In this document: piece by piece, positions 1 through 8,198 of the stretch
How positions within the stretch are numbered: the stretch's first letter is position 1
Layout of the letters: each line of letters begins with the position of its first letter
From: a bacterium
GTDB taxonomy: Bacteria; JAMCPX01
DNA: 57,739 nucleotides
Assembly (NCBI GenBank): GCA_021792615.1
Contig: JAJYUJ010000017.1
Coordinates: 1-57,739, forward strand
Direction: 5' to 3'
Position numbers and translations under genes: made by a program
Notes under the pieces: model-generated
The model's input: the letters and a program-made list of their open reading frames with translations, nothing else
What the model was told of the DNA's origin: nothing
The model's database searches: none

Positions 1-325
1 GCCGAATCAGAGACTTTAAGTGCTGCTGCATGGTATCGTTTGCCTTTTTCAACATATCCTCGCGGCTTTTCTTTGCATCTTCCGTTACCGACAATCTAAG
101 GCTGTTTGCAGACTCGATGGCTGCATCTATCTTCTTGCGTAGTTGTACCTCCAGGTCCTCTGCTTCTTTATTGAGCAGCTTGGCTTCTTCAATGGCCTTT
201 ACCGTTTTTAAATTTCTCTTTTCGTAAACTCTTGAAAAAGGTTTAAAAAACACCTGGTTGAGCAAAAGCCATATTATCCAGAATACAACCGCCTGGATCA
301 ATACCTGTGAATAGATTATATGCAT
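1..325 (-). CDS. atpF: F0F1 ATP synthase b/b'-type subunit (partial)
   Basis: Partial gene; the coding region runs off the left edge after about 108 codons. The N-terminus has a single hydrophobic helix (about residues 8-28, rich in V, I, W and L) followed by a long charged alpha-helical stretch full of K, E, A and Q. This is the layout of the b or b' stator subunit of F-type ATP synthase, which anchors in the inner membrane and forms the peripheral stalk to F1. The early motif NQVFFKPF after the helix fits b/b' subunits (LxxFLFKPI in relatives). The ATG at 323-325 is the only good start, and a TTGACA-type promoter lies upstream at 361-389. The rest of the atp operon presumably continues left of the window. 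b versus b' cannot be settled from this fragment. Confidence 0.8.
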   Translation of the reverse strand, partial: MHIIYSQVLIQAVVFWIIWLLLNQVFFKPFSRVYEKRNLKTVKAIEEAKLLNKEAEDLEVQLRKKIDAAIESANSLRLSVTEDAKKSREDMLKKANDTMQQHLKSLIR

Positions 326-360
326 ATATTTTGTTCTCTTTTTAATTCTTCTTTTGATTC

Positions 361-389
361 GTGTTACAGAATAGGCAGGATCTTGTCAA
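361..389 (-). promoter_or_regulatory. Candidate sigma-70 promoter for the ATP synthase genes
   Basis: On the minus strand a perfect -35 TTGACA (384-389) is followed after 17 bases by a weak -10 TAACAC (361-366). It lies in the 110-base gap between the zinc-ribbon gene and the ATP synthase b-type gene and points toward the latter. The -10 box is poor, so this is a moderate call. Confidence 0.4.
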
Positions 390-435
390 GATTTTTCACA
401 AACACTGTTTTTTCTGTATACATTATACAATACAA

Positions 436-687
436 TCAATGCCCGCATGAGCCGCACGAACCGGATGAGCAGGAGGAGCAGGATGAGCCGCCGTGAGAAT
501 GTTCCGACGGAGAATATGAAGAAAAATCGGGTGACGAGTCACCCATTGCAAATGTCGTTACAATCTGGTGTGTATCTCCGGAGTTACATCCGGGGCACCG
601 CGGTTTCAACCCTTTTTCTTTTTCCGCAAGTGATGCCCTTACCTCAAATATTGTATTGCACGCCTTGCACTGAAATTCGTAGATCAT
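436..687 (-). CDS. FmdB-family zinc ribbon protein
   Basis: This 83-residue protein opens with MIYEFQCKAC and has a second CPGC pair at residues 31-34, giving the four-cysteine zinc ribbon of the FmdB/CxxC_CXXC_SSSS family (putative regulatory proteins). The C-terminal tail is low complexity, made of Ser, Gly, Cys and His, with repeated CSSC and CGSC pairs that could bind further metal. The gene starts 2 bases after the pyrF stop, so it is almost certainly co-transcribed with it. The family has no firmly established biochemical role. Function here is unknown beyond metal binding. Confidence 0.85.
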   Translation of the reverse strand: MIYEFQCKACNTIFEVRASLAEKEKGLKPRCPGCNSGDTHQIVTTFAMGDSSPDFSSYSPSEHSHGGSSCSSCSSGSCGSCGH

Positions 688-689
688 TT

Positions 690-1400
690 TTATTCTCCTC
701 GTGTTAATGTGTTTAGTATCTTTTGAACGGCATCTGCAGGATCGGCGCTTTCTGTTACAGGCCTTCCGATAACAATATAATCAGCCCCTGATTCAAAAGC
801 TCTCTTTGGCGAAACCACTCTTTTCTGATCACCGGCCGGTATGCCATTTTGAATTCTTATACCCGGGACAACGATAACGGGTTTATCTCCCAGGATGTTC
901 CTCAATTCTTCAAGTTCGTGTCCCGAAGCAACAAGTCCATCGATGCCCGCATCCCGTGCGAGCACGGCCAGCCTCCCTACCATATCCGGAACATCATGCT
1001 CAATGCCTATTCTCCCGATCTGGGCAGCATCAAGGCTTGTGAGCAATGTTACGCCAAGCAAGGTAGCCTTGCCCTTGTTCGCCTCAGCCGCAGCTTTCAG
1101 CATATCGTATCCGCCCAGCGTATGGAGTGTCAGCATCTTTACGCCGTACGATACCGCCTGTTGAACAGCTTTCGAGACCGTATTGGGAATATCGAAATAC
1201 TTCAGATCCAGGAATACTTCCTTACCCCTGTTTATGATTTCATCGATGATCGAGGGTCCGAATACCGTGAAAGCTATGCTGCCGATCTTATAAATCTCTA
1301 TAAACGGGGACGTGGCATCGATGATCCTGTCAACTGAATCTTTTGACACTTCGTCTACGGCAAGTATGATACGTCTTGAATATTCAGGGTTATCCCTCAT
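690..1400 (-). CDS. pyrF: Orotidine 5'-phosphate decarboxylase
   Basis: This enzyme catalyses the last step of de novo UMP synthesis, OMP to UMP plus CO2, in the cytosol. The 236-residue length is normal for the bacterial type. The catalytic DxKxxD signature is present as LDLKYFDIPNT (D65, K67, D70), with the substrate-binding Asp in ILAVDE near residue 16 and the phosphate-binding IGRPVT near the C-terminus. Its ATG overlaps the end of the upstream DUF4388 gene by 11 bases, which suggests translational coupling. No other pyrimidine gene is nearby, so it seems to be a passenger in this operon. Confidence 0.97.
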   Translation of the reverse strand: MRDNPEYSRRIILAVDEVSKDSVDRIIDATSPFIEIYKIGSIAFTVFGPSIIDEIINRGKEVFLDLKYFDIPNTVSKAVQQAVSYGVKMLTLHTLGGYDMLKAAAEANKGKATLLGVTLLTSLDAAQIGRIGIEHDVPDMVGRLAVLARDAGIDGLVASGHELEELRNILGDKPVIVVPGIRIQNGIPAGDQKRVVSPKRAFESGADYIVIGRPVTESADPADAVQKILNTLTRGE

Positions 1401-2703
1401 TTTGTATTACCTTTATTTCCCTGTTCAGGGTATCAAATGCGTCCGGCTGAAGAAGGTTTCTCGCGATGAAGATCTCATAGTTCAAAAATTCGTTCATGCC
1501 TTCAAGGATCATCTGGGATACAAGTAACCCGGACAGGCCGACAACTCTATTGAAAGAATCCGATTCTGTAAGTTTCATTGAGTCGATATTCATGAGCAAC
1601 TTTGTCTCGTCAAGTTCTCCATTCTTGTTTATGTCAACATTTTCGTACAATTTTTGCAATCTTTCCGAGAGTTCTGACACAAAATTGTCGAGTAACTCAT
1701 TGTGATCAAATTTAGGGTTCGTAGCCTTTATTACGCCGAATAATTTCTTGAAGATATTGTTATATTTTTTTATAATGCCGAGTAGTTGAACCGTCGTTTC
1801 ATCCAGTGTTTTATCCTGCGTCTTCGTGCCGGATATCTCGATGATACCGGCGTTTAAAAGGGTATATAATATCTTGTAGGTATTGAATCTTCCGAGCTGA
1901 CTCAATCTTATTATCTCCGATATTTGCATGTCACCTTTTATTATCTTTACCATTGCCTGCATATTTTGCGTAAGTTCAATTTTCGGCATGGTGGACGAGA
2001 GCCTTATATTTGTTTCATCGGATGCAATCTTCTGCGAGATAAGTTTCCATTCATCGAGTCTCCGGTAGCCTTCCATGAGCATATTCTGAGTGTTCAGGGA
2101 AAACCGAACAAGATCTTCCTCGGGTATTGCACCTTCTAAAAAGAAAAACTCGCCGACTGCAATAGTGAAGATGCTATAGATGATCTCCTCTATTTGATAT
2201 TTCACTCCCCACCATAGGTTTTTTGGAGAGATAAGATCGTTTTTCAGCAAAACAGAACCAAACCGCGTGTTCTTCGTCATCATCTTCTCTGCGGATTCCC
2301 ATTGTTCTTTTGTAAGCTTGCCCATTTTATAGAGAAGATAGCCGAGCCTGTCTTCCGGCTGATTCGATGATGCGAATACGATTTCACCCTTCATAAAATA
2401 AATGCTTTTTACCTTATCGAGAGACTTGATTATCAGCATGCCGGTCTTTTGCAATAAATTTACCATGGAAAAAATATCCGAGATGTTGAAGTGCGTAAGG
2501 TTTCCCATAAAAACGGGTTTTGCGGAGTGATCGTCGTCGTTGTCCGTATTCTTCTTAATGAGTATAAAGGTGTTACCCAAACTTGTTATGTCTATTTTTG
2601 TATCTTCGCGAATGTTGAATTCGGCCTTCTTCTCTAAAAAATACGAGAAGTCTGCATCATTCATGATTTTGACAAATTTTTCCAATATAAACTTTTCAGC
2701 CAT
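1390..2703 (-). CDS. DUF4388 (PATAN) domain protein
   Basis: A 437-residue cytosolic protein without signal peptide or membrane helix. Residues about 65-190 match the DUF4388/PATAN pattern: a segment ending in IYFMKGEIVFASS, then RLGYLLYKMGKLT and a second half with FGSVLLKNDLIS followed by a helix beginning LWWGVKYQIEE. The remainder is helical and of unknown function. DUF4388 proteins are common in Myxococcota and Desulfobacterota and often accompany GTPase, two-component or motility switches (family knowledge). It lies 3 bases after a paralogue of the same architecture. An SD-like AGGATAGGAA precedes the ATG. The precise role is not known. Confidence 0.8.
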   Translation of the reverse strand: MAEKFILEKFVKIMNDADFSYFLEKKAEFNIREDTKIDITSLGNTFILIKKNTDNDDDHSAKPVFMGNLTHFNISDIFSMVNLLQKTGMLIIKSLDKVKSIYFMKGEIVFASSNQPEDRLGYLLYKMGKLTKEQWESAEKMMTKNTRFGSVLLKNDLISPKNLWWGVKYQIEEIIYSIFTIAVGEFFFLEGAIPEEDLVRFSLNTQNMLMEGYRRLDEWKLISQKIASDETNIRLSSTMPKIELTQNMQAMVKIIKGDMQISEIIRLSQLGRFNTYKILYTLLNAGIIEISGTKTQDKTLDETTVQLLGIIKKYNNIFKKLFGVIKATNPKFDHNELLDNFVSELSERLQKLYENVDINKNGELDETKLLMNIDSMKLTESDSFNRVVGLSGLLVSQMILEGMNEFLNYEIFIARNLLQPDAFDTLNREIKVIQNEG

Positions 2704-2706
2704 TTC

Positions 2707-3867
2707 CTATCCTAATGCCTCGATTATACTTTCCAATTCTTCGGTTTGATCTTTCCTGAGGTAGTTTTTCATTTCAAAAAGTTCAAATTGTATAAGCTCC
2801 TTGATAAATACGGAGGCCTCATCGTACGGTGACAATAATTGCGAGTTTTTGTAGGCATTCATCAATGAATTTATAACGAAACAGCCCTGCTCGTTTATGG
2901 TGCAGTCTTTAAAAATACCGTCGGAGGATTTTATGTAATCTTTGACAATGGATTTAAACTCGACATCCGCGGCTTTTTTATCCATTATTTCTGCAATACT
3001 CGTCATGATGGTGTTGGTCAATTGAATTAAATCTTCGATCTTCGTATCTTCTGTCTTATTTTCAACCGTTGCGGGCTTCCGGATTATGTCGAATATACCG
3101 GCATATATCAGCGGCCTCAATGCGATTTCTGCGGATGTTTCGTCTGCGTTAATTTCATGTGCCAGCGATGTGATTGGAACATCATTGGTTTTTAAAAGAT
3201 GCTTTATGATTGCTTTCTCGAATATATTGAAGGATACGCTGTTCGTCAGATAATTCAAATGAATGAGATCCCCGGATCCAAGCACGGTCTGGATAGATTC
3301 TGCCTTCTCTCTCAGAAACTCGAAAAGGCTATCCAGCATATTATTGTTCGGTTTTACGATATTGGTATCATCGATCTCCGATTTGATGATATGAACCCAG
3401 CCATTGCGTTGGTTTTCTGCCGGCATTACATAGCTGCCCCATATTTCGAATATCTGTCTTTTCACGCCAAGCCAGAGATCCCTCGAAGTAATGTGGCCGT
3501 TTTCAACAAGTATTTTGCCCAGTTTGCGCGTCGGTGTAATCTCCTTCGAAGCCTTATTCATTTCATCTATGGTTAATTTCCCCATCCTGCATAAAGTTTC
3601 ACCGAGCCTTTCATCGTTCACGCTCGACCGGGCGAAAACGATCTCTCCGTTTTTCACATTAACAACCTTCTGTGCATCGGCGAGGTCCATGAGAATAATT
3701 CCGGTAAAGCCTGTAAGAAATAACCTTTCAACATCTTTTACAAACGGGACAGGGTCAAGGATGCCCGATTGTATAAGCTGTGCGGATTCAACATTGGCTA
3801 TATAGTTTTTTAATTTTTGCTTGTTCAAATCTACAAGCACCGTGGTATGAGGTAGTATATAATCCAT
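2707..3867 (-). CDS. DUF4388 (PATAN) domain protein, paralogue
   Basis: A 386-residue cytosolic protein with the same build as its downstream neighbour: a segment with NVKNGEIVFARSS, then RLGETLCRMGKLT and LGKILVENGHIT followed by LWLGVKRQIFE. These shared signatures show an old tandem duplication, although the sequences have diverged a good deal elsewhere. The C-terminal half is helical and unassigned. It is 16 bases downstream of the PKD-like lipoprotein gene and 3 bases upstream of the other DUF4388 gene, so the pair is probably made from one transcript and may form a hetero-oligomer (inference). Confidence 0.8.
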   Translation of the reverse strand: MDYILPHTTVLVDLNKQKLKNYIANVESAQLIQSGILDPVPFVKDVERLFLTGFTGIILMDLADAQKVVNVKNGEIVFARSSVNDERLGETLCRMGKLTIDEMNKASKEITPTRKLGKILVENGHITSRDLWLGVKRQIFEIWGSYVMPAENQRNGWVHIIKSEIDDTNIVKPNNNMLDSLFEFLREKAESIQTVLGSGDLIHLNYLTNSVSFNIFEKAIIKHLLKTNDVPITSLAHEINADETSAEIALRPLIYAGIFDIIRKPATVENKTEDTKIEDLIQLTNTIMTSIAEIMDKKAADVEFKSIVKDYIKSSDGIFKDCTINEQGCFVINSLMNAYKNSQLLSPYDEASVFIKELIQFELFEMKNYLRKDQTEELESIIEALG

Positions 3868-3883
3868 AAATTCCCTTATCGCC

Positions 3884-4327
3884 TTATTGCAACGTTACAT
3901 TAATTAGCCATATTTTTTCTGCCTGTAAGCCCGAAGGATCGCTTACGGTAACCGTAAGCACCTGTCTGGTACCCTGGGTAATACTAACATTGAAATTATA
4001 GTACGTCCCGTTTGAAACATCACTCCCATTTAATTGCCATAGATACACAAGAGGATCATTATCAGGATCTGAAGCTTTAATCCAGAAATTTAATATCTCT
4101 CCATCATACGCCGAGATGCTCGCTTGCTGCGGGTAGTAATCGGTAATGACCGGAGGTACATTACCCCGTGTTTTGCCGTGGATATTATCCGGTACTCCGC
4201 ACCCGCTGAATCCGAGGAAGATGAGCGGCAGGACAATAAGGGAAAAGCACTTCAGAAGAGGATGTTTTTTTTCTCCTCTCCTTTTTTCCGGCAGATCTTT
4301 TTGTTTAACTCCACGTGCTGTTTTCAT
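3884..4327 (-). CDS. PKD/Ig-like lipoprotein
   Basis: A small secreted lipoprotein of about 147 residues. It has a long basic N-region (K/R-rich, residues 1-22), a hydrophobic core and a lipobox FLGFSGC with the acylated Cys at about 43. The mature part is one beta-sandwich domain with DPDNDPLVYLWQL and VTVSDPSG, the typical pattern of a PKD/Ig-like fold. I prefer the ATG at 4327, just after the stop of the upstream regulator; a TTG four codons earlier would overlap that gene by 11 bases. It probably sits in the outer membrane or periplasmic face. The binding partner is unknown. Confidence 0.7.
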   Translation of the reverse strand: MKTARGVKQKDLPEKRRGEKKHPLLKCFSLIVLPLIFLGFSGCGVPDNIHGKTRGNVPPVITDYYPQQASISAYDGEILNFWIKASDPDNDPLVYLWQLNGSDVSNGTYYNFNVSITQGTRQVLTVTVSDPSGLQAEKIWLINVTLQ

Positions 4328-4328
4328 T

Positions 4329-5975
4329 TTAATCTTCAAGGTATTTATAGATTGTCCTATGGCTCACCCTGAGCATGCTCGCTGCTTTAATTTTGTCGCC
4401 ATTTGTTATCTCTAATGCCATCTTTATATAACGCTTCATAAACTCCCCTTTTGCTTTTCCGAGAGGCGTAAGTTTTGCATCCGGGGATTCCAGTCCAAGA
4501 GAATCGGATTCCAGGGTGTCCGAATCAGAATTCATGACCGCTTTCTTTATAACGTCCCTGAGCTCTGCGACATTTCCATTCCACCGGTGACTGCGTAATG
4601 TCTTCCCGGTTTTTTCTGTAAAACCCCTAATCCCTTTCGAATATACAGCGCAAAACTCATCGAGAAAACTTGCTGCGAGCGGCTCTATGTCCTCGCTTCG
4701 TTCCCGCAATGCCGGCACCCGTATAATAATCTCGCCCAGTCTTGTTTTCAGTCTTTCATCCAAGGGAGTTTCACCTGCATCAGGATTCCGCTCCATAAGG
4801 AACATCCATCTCGCGGAGTGAAACTTGTCGATGTTCGCTATCATTGCCGAATACAATTCTTCAGGCAAATATTCAAGTCCATCAACGATAATGAATATCT
4901 TCCCGCTTCCTCCTTTAGCAACAGAATCCATACCGGATAACAGGGAAAGTTCATCCGAAAGAACATCTGTCGTTTTGTTTTTTAATTTCAGCAATACAAG
5001 AGCTGCGCGGGGATCCGACAGGTCATGTATTGTTTTTGCGAGAGATTTCTTTCCGGTACCCTGCTCTCCATAAAAAACGATATTGCTTCCAGTCACTGCC
5101 AGTTTATCGCATTGTTCGAATATATGTATCATTTCCGGATTGAGAGATATAAGATGATGCCATTCAGTAAGCCGTTGATTTGTCTTAACCCGCTGCAAGC
5201 TTGTCTGCATACCCTGTTTCAATTTTTCATTTTCAACAAGCAGGGAGAATATCCACGCATAGAATCCGGTTATGGCCAGCGTACTGTTCGAAAAGGGACG
5301 CGATGCGTTCGAATTCCATAAGTAGACTACACCATAAAGGGTCTTGTTCCTCAGTATAGGTACGACCATTGTTGCCAGTATTTTGAGCGCGGCTATACTT
5401 TTGGATGGTGAAAACCGTTCGTCCGTCAAGACATTATTCGACAGGAGGGGCTTCTTGTCCAGCAAAACCGTTTTTATTATTGTTTCGCTGAACCCGCTGA
5501 GAAATTCCATTCCATCTTTTTCAGCACCAACGAGTATAGTCGGTTCACCGTCTTCGAGTAAGAGCACCATGCCTTTTTCCGCAAAAGTTTCATCCATCAA
5601 TTGATTTAGTATTATTCTTGATAAGCTTTTTAATTCATTATTATCATTAATGTATTCTATGTTTTTATAGGATTTTGATTCTACGGGTTTCTGTTCGTGC
5701 TCATGCTCATCCAAAAACACCGCAGTGTCTTCACCTGTTTCTATAAGATCGCCGAATTTCAGCTTATAGTGTTTTACAAATTTACCATTTACTTCTAAAC
5801 CTTTCCCTTTTATTGTTTCCACACGATAAGAACCGTCATCCGTTTTTTCTATGTAACAGAGCGAATCATTTTTATCCACAAGCCGGATATCTGCATCAAG
5901 AGATGCACTCAGTGTAGTCAATTTTTTTGAAAGCATAAAGATACGGGAGCTGTTTTTAAATATCAATCTTGCCAT
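4329..5975 (-). CDS. FHA-GAF-AAA-HTH regulator (degenerate bEBP-like)
   Basis: A 548-residue cytosolic protein. Reading order: FHA-like domain (about 5-95), GAF-like sensor (about 115-250), AAA+ domain (about 285-470) and a Fis-type HTH at the C-terminus (about 512-548, ending in RVSHRTIYKYLED). The AAA part has a Walker A (GEQGTGKK, 303-310), the sensor-II-like HRWNGNVAELRDVI, and the PALRERSEDI stretch of NtrC-type activators. It lacks the GAFTGA loop that contacts sigma-54, and Walker B reads IFIIVDGLEYL in place of the usual LDEI. It is therefore probably not a classical sigma-54 activator. The start is the ATG within TAATG at the stop of the upstream gene, giving a one-base overlap; longer reading-frame extensions run inside that gene. 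Confidence 0.8.
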   Translation of the reverse strand: MARLIFKNSSRIFMLSKKLTTLSASLDADIRLVDKNDSLCYIEKTDDGSYRVETIKGKGLEVNGKFVKHYKLKFGDLIETGEDTAVFLDEHEHEQKPVESKSYKNIEYINDNNELKSLSRIILNQLMDETFAEKGMVLLLEDGEPTILVGAEKDGMEFLSGFSETIIKTVLLDKKPLLSNNVLTDERFSPSKSIAALKILATMVVPILRNKTLYGVVYLWNSNASRPFSNSTLAITGFYAWIFSLLVENEKLKQGMQTSLQRVKTNQRLTEWHHLISLNPEMIHIFEQCDKLAVTGSNIVFYGEQGTGKKSLAKTIHDLSDPRAALVLLKLKNKTTDVLSDELSLLSGMDSVAKGGSGKIFIIVDGLEYLPEELYSAMIANIDKFHSARWMFLMERNPDAGETPLDERLKTRLGEIIIRVPALRERSEDIEPLAASFLDEFCAVYSKGIRGFTEKTGKTLRSHRWNGNVAELRDVIKKAVMNSDSDTLESDSLGLESPDAKLTPLGKAKGEFMKRYIKMALEITNGDKIKAASMLRVSHRTIYKYLED

Positions 5976-6679
5976 TACGGCATTCTCCAGACAAACGCAT
6001 CGACGATTCCATACGACACGGTACCGGCCAAAAGCCAGAAAGCCGTGAGTTGAACGGCCTGCATATTGTTTGCCCATATGGGATTATTGTAACTCCCATC
6101 ATTGTTCTCTTTTGACTTTCTTATATAATAGGTCGATATGTTTACCGCCAATTCCGTCGCTTCGGCAATGAGCAAGATTGTTCCTTTCCTGTCATCACCC
6201 TTTGAAAACTGGCCAACACCAAAGGGCACCAGTCGTAACCAATAACTATGCTCTTTCGGCTTCGGAAGGGATTGGAGAGCCACAATGGTGTGTTTTTTTG
6301 TTTCGGTATAAGCGGATATCACGGTCGGTGGTACCATGACCGGATTCATGACAAAATCAGGCTCTGTAAGGTATAATGCCTTCAATTCCTTTTTCATGTC
6401 ATTATTCATGCCCTTTGCATAGTAATCAAGTGCAAGATATAAATGAACGAGCGCATCGGTCTTTGTAGTTTCCGAAATTGTATTTATCTGCTGGAGCGAT
6501 TTAATTGAATTATCGTAGTCCCCGTATTCATAGGAGTGTATGCCCTGCTCAAGATAGTTGTTTTTCGTTTCTGCAATGGATGACGCCGGGGAAAAAAGTA
6601 CGAGAAGCATCATAAAACACCCTATGATGCTTCTCGACACACAATCAACACCCCATTTATTGATAGATTTAAATTCCAT
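5975..6679 (-). CDS. Secreted TPR-like protein with C-terminal membrane segments
   Basis: First gene of the operon running left to pyrF. A signal peptide (about residues 1-36, hydrophobic IGCFMMLLVLF) is followed by a TPR-like helical region (LEQGIHSYEYGDYDNSIKSL and LYLALDYYAKGMNNDM), then GVGQFSKGDDRKGTILLIAE and a last hydrophobic stretch near the C-terminus. The GxGQFxxGxxxKG pattern followed by membrane helices resembles DUF5683-like outer-envelope proteins, but I am not certain of the family. The chosen ATG at 6679 has no strong Shine-Dalgarno; a longer form starting at 6742 is possible. Its stop overlaps the next gene's start (TAATG), implying coupled translation. Confidence 0.65.
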   Translation of the reverse strand: MEFKSINKWGVDCVSRSIIGCFMMLLVLFSPASSIAETKNNYLEQGIHSYEYGDYDNSIKSLQQINTISETTKTDALVHLYLALDYYAKGMNNDMKKELKALYLTEPDFVMNPVMVPPTVISAYTETKKHTIVALQSLPKPKEHSYWLRLVPFGVGQFSKGDDRKGTILLIAEATELAVNISTYYIRKSKENNDGSYNNPIWANNMQAVQLTAFWLLAGTVSYGIVDAFVWRMP

Positions 6680-6809
6680 ATGTTCAAATAGCAGTGTCGG
6701 AAACAATCCGGCCTTAGCCGCTGCACCCGGCCTCTCATGCATAGCAGGAGTTCCTCACTGAACAAATCTAAACTGTTTTGACCTAAAGAGCAAGAAGAAC
6801 TGCATAAAA

Positions 6810-6844
6810 AAAACAAGGGCGATTCATCTCATCGCCCTTGTTTT
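6810..6844 (-). terminator. Rho-independent terminator after lemA
   Basis: A perfect 13-bp stem (6810-6822 and 6832-6844, core ACAAGGGCGA / TCGCCCTTGT) with a 9-base loop. On the minus strand the stem runs into a tract of about eight T, so it should terminate the TPM/NTase/lemA transcript. The plus strand gives only four T. Confidence 0.85.
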
Positions 6845-6898
6845 AACCATATTCCGCTTCAAACACGGTATATTATTTCAATACTGTTGATACCGCTA

Positions 6899-7477
6899 TT
6901 AAAACTTAACCTTCGGCACCTTCTGTGCATTCTCCGTTGCTTTGAAATAAACTTCCTTGGGTTCGTAATGGAGAAAACCGGCTATTATGTTGGTCGGAAA
7001 GCTCTTGACCGCAACGTTGTACGCCATAACTGCATTGTTGTATCTGCGCCGCTCGACAGCTATTCTATTTTCGGAACCTGCCAGTTCATCCATCAACCGG
7101 TTGAATGATTTATTTGCTTTGAGATTAGGGTAATTTTGTACAATCATAAGCAACCTGCTCAAAGCGCCGTCGAGCTGGTCATTTGCCGCAAATTTATCCT
7201 TCGGTGTCGTAGCACCGCCGAGTTTAGCTGTTGCATCGGCAACGTGCTCGAATATCGTCTTTTCATGCTTTGCATAACCTTTTACCGTATTGACAAGGTT
7301 CGGGATAAGATCCGCCCGTCTCTGCATAACGTTCTGTACCTGTGCCCACGAATTATTGATATTTTCATTCAGTGTGACAAGCCTGTTGTAACCGCTGACA
7401 ATGCTCCCCACAACGGATATTGCCACAATAAAGAATATCCCGAGTGCTATCAGCACTGCAATCCATTTTTTGCTCAT
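6899..7477 (-). CDS. lemA: LemA family protein
   Basis: A 192-residue protein with one N-terminal membrane helix (about 5-27) and then the LemA helical bundle. Hallmarks are NNSWAQVQNVMQRRADLIPNLV, the VERRRYNNAVMAYN segment and a terminal FxxEP-like element (FLHYEPKEVYFKA). LemA proteins are widespread and membrane anchored; their function is poorly defined. It sits at the end of an operon with a TPM-domain protein, the most common LemA neighbour across bacteria, so the two probably act together at the membrane. A good SD (AGGAGTAAGGGT) precedes the ATG. Confidence 0.95.
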   Translation of the reverse strand: MSKKWIAVLIALGIFFIVAISVVGSIVSGYNRLVTLNENINNSWAQVQNVMQRRADLIPNLVNTVKGYAKHEKTIFEHVADATAKLGGATTPKDKFAANDQLDGALSRLLMIVQNYPNLKANKSFNRLMDELAGSENRIAVERRRYNNAVMAYNVAVKSFPTNIIAGFLHYEPKEVYFKATENAQKVPKVKF

Positions 7478-7481
7478 ACCC

Positions 7482-8189
7482 TTACTCCTTCTCTATAAAA
7501 TTTATGACTTTTGTGATGCCTTCGATGTACATTTCCAGTGTCCTGAAAGTCTCACTTTTTTTTAACTTGTCTTTTTTCTCTCTTACCTCGATCAGCTTTA
7601 AAAACGGGGTTTGATTAAATTCAACAAGTTGCGCAACTTCATTCAGGATGTCTCTTTTGTGCGCGGGTGTATCCTTGCCCTTTAATCTCAACACACCTTT
7701 GAATAGCGCAATAAAGCTTGATATCGAGTTCACCATCAGCAGGGATGCTTTCTTTTCTGTATTATGTATAAACAACGCCTGCCGCAGCTTTATCAGTTTT
7801 CCCTTCAATTCAGATTCGCATTGAAACCTTAGATTCTTTGGATCTATGGTAATATTTTTCAGAGGATCTGTCTCTCCGTACACAAGAGTATGATGCTCTA
7901 TCATATCCAGCATTTCAATGGGGAATATATCCTTGAACGAATTGAGTTCATCCTGCGTAAAAATGAGAGGAGAAGGATTGCCTTTATAAAAAAACCAGGT
8001 CAATTCCCTGCCTATGGCTGCAATATCATTCATGGTTATCGTAGATACTACCGCCATGGTATTGATGTTTGAAAACCCCTCATGAAACTCACCGGTATGA
8101 GAAGAGCCGTACATCACAAAACTCTTTAACCTTGTTCCAAGTACCCGTTTAAATACCTGTAAAATTCTCTCTATTGTTTCTTCATGCAT
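7482..8189 (-). CDS. Nucleotidyltransferase-fold protein with degraded active site
   Basis: A 235-residue cytosolic protein. Near the N-terminus it carries MYGSSHTGEFHEGFSNIN, which aligns with the GSxxxG...SDID motif of minimal nucleotidyltransferases, but both catalytic Asp positions read Asn (SNIN). The rest is helical and resembles the HEPN-like or C-terminal helical part that often accompanies this fold, ending in a Lys-rich stretch. It lies between lemA (4-base gap) and the TPM gene, with a strong SD (AGGAGG) overlapping the TPM stop. Loss of the metal-binding acids suggests a structural or nucleotide-sensing role rather than catalysis (inference). Confidence 0.7.
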   Translation of the reverse strand: MHEETIERILQVFKRVLGTRLKSFVMYGSSHTGEFHEGFSNINTMAVVSTITMNDIAAIGRELTWFFYKGNPSPLIFTQDELNSFKDIFPIEMLDMIEHHTLVYGETDPLKNITIDPKNLRFQCESELKGKLIKLRQALFIHNTEKKASLLMVNSISSFIALFKGVLRLKGKDTPAHKRDILNEVAQLVEFNQTPFLKLIEVREKKDKLKKSETFRTLEMYIEGITKVINFIEKE

Positions 8190-8198
8190 AATAACCTC

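Noticed and set aside
849-1337. Plus-strand open frame opposite pyrF
   Set aside because: pyrF is certain from its catalytic motif; the antisense frame has no family signature.
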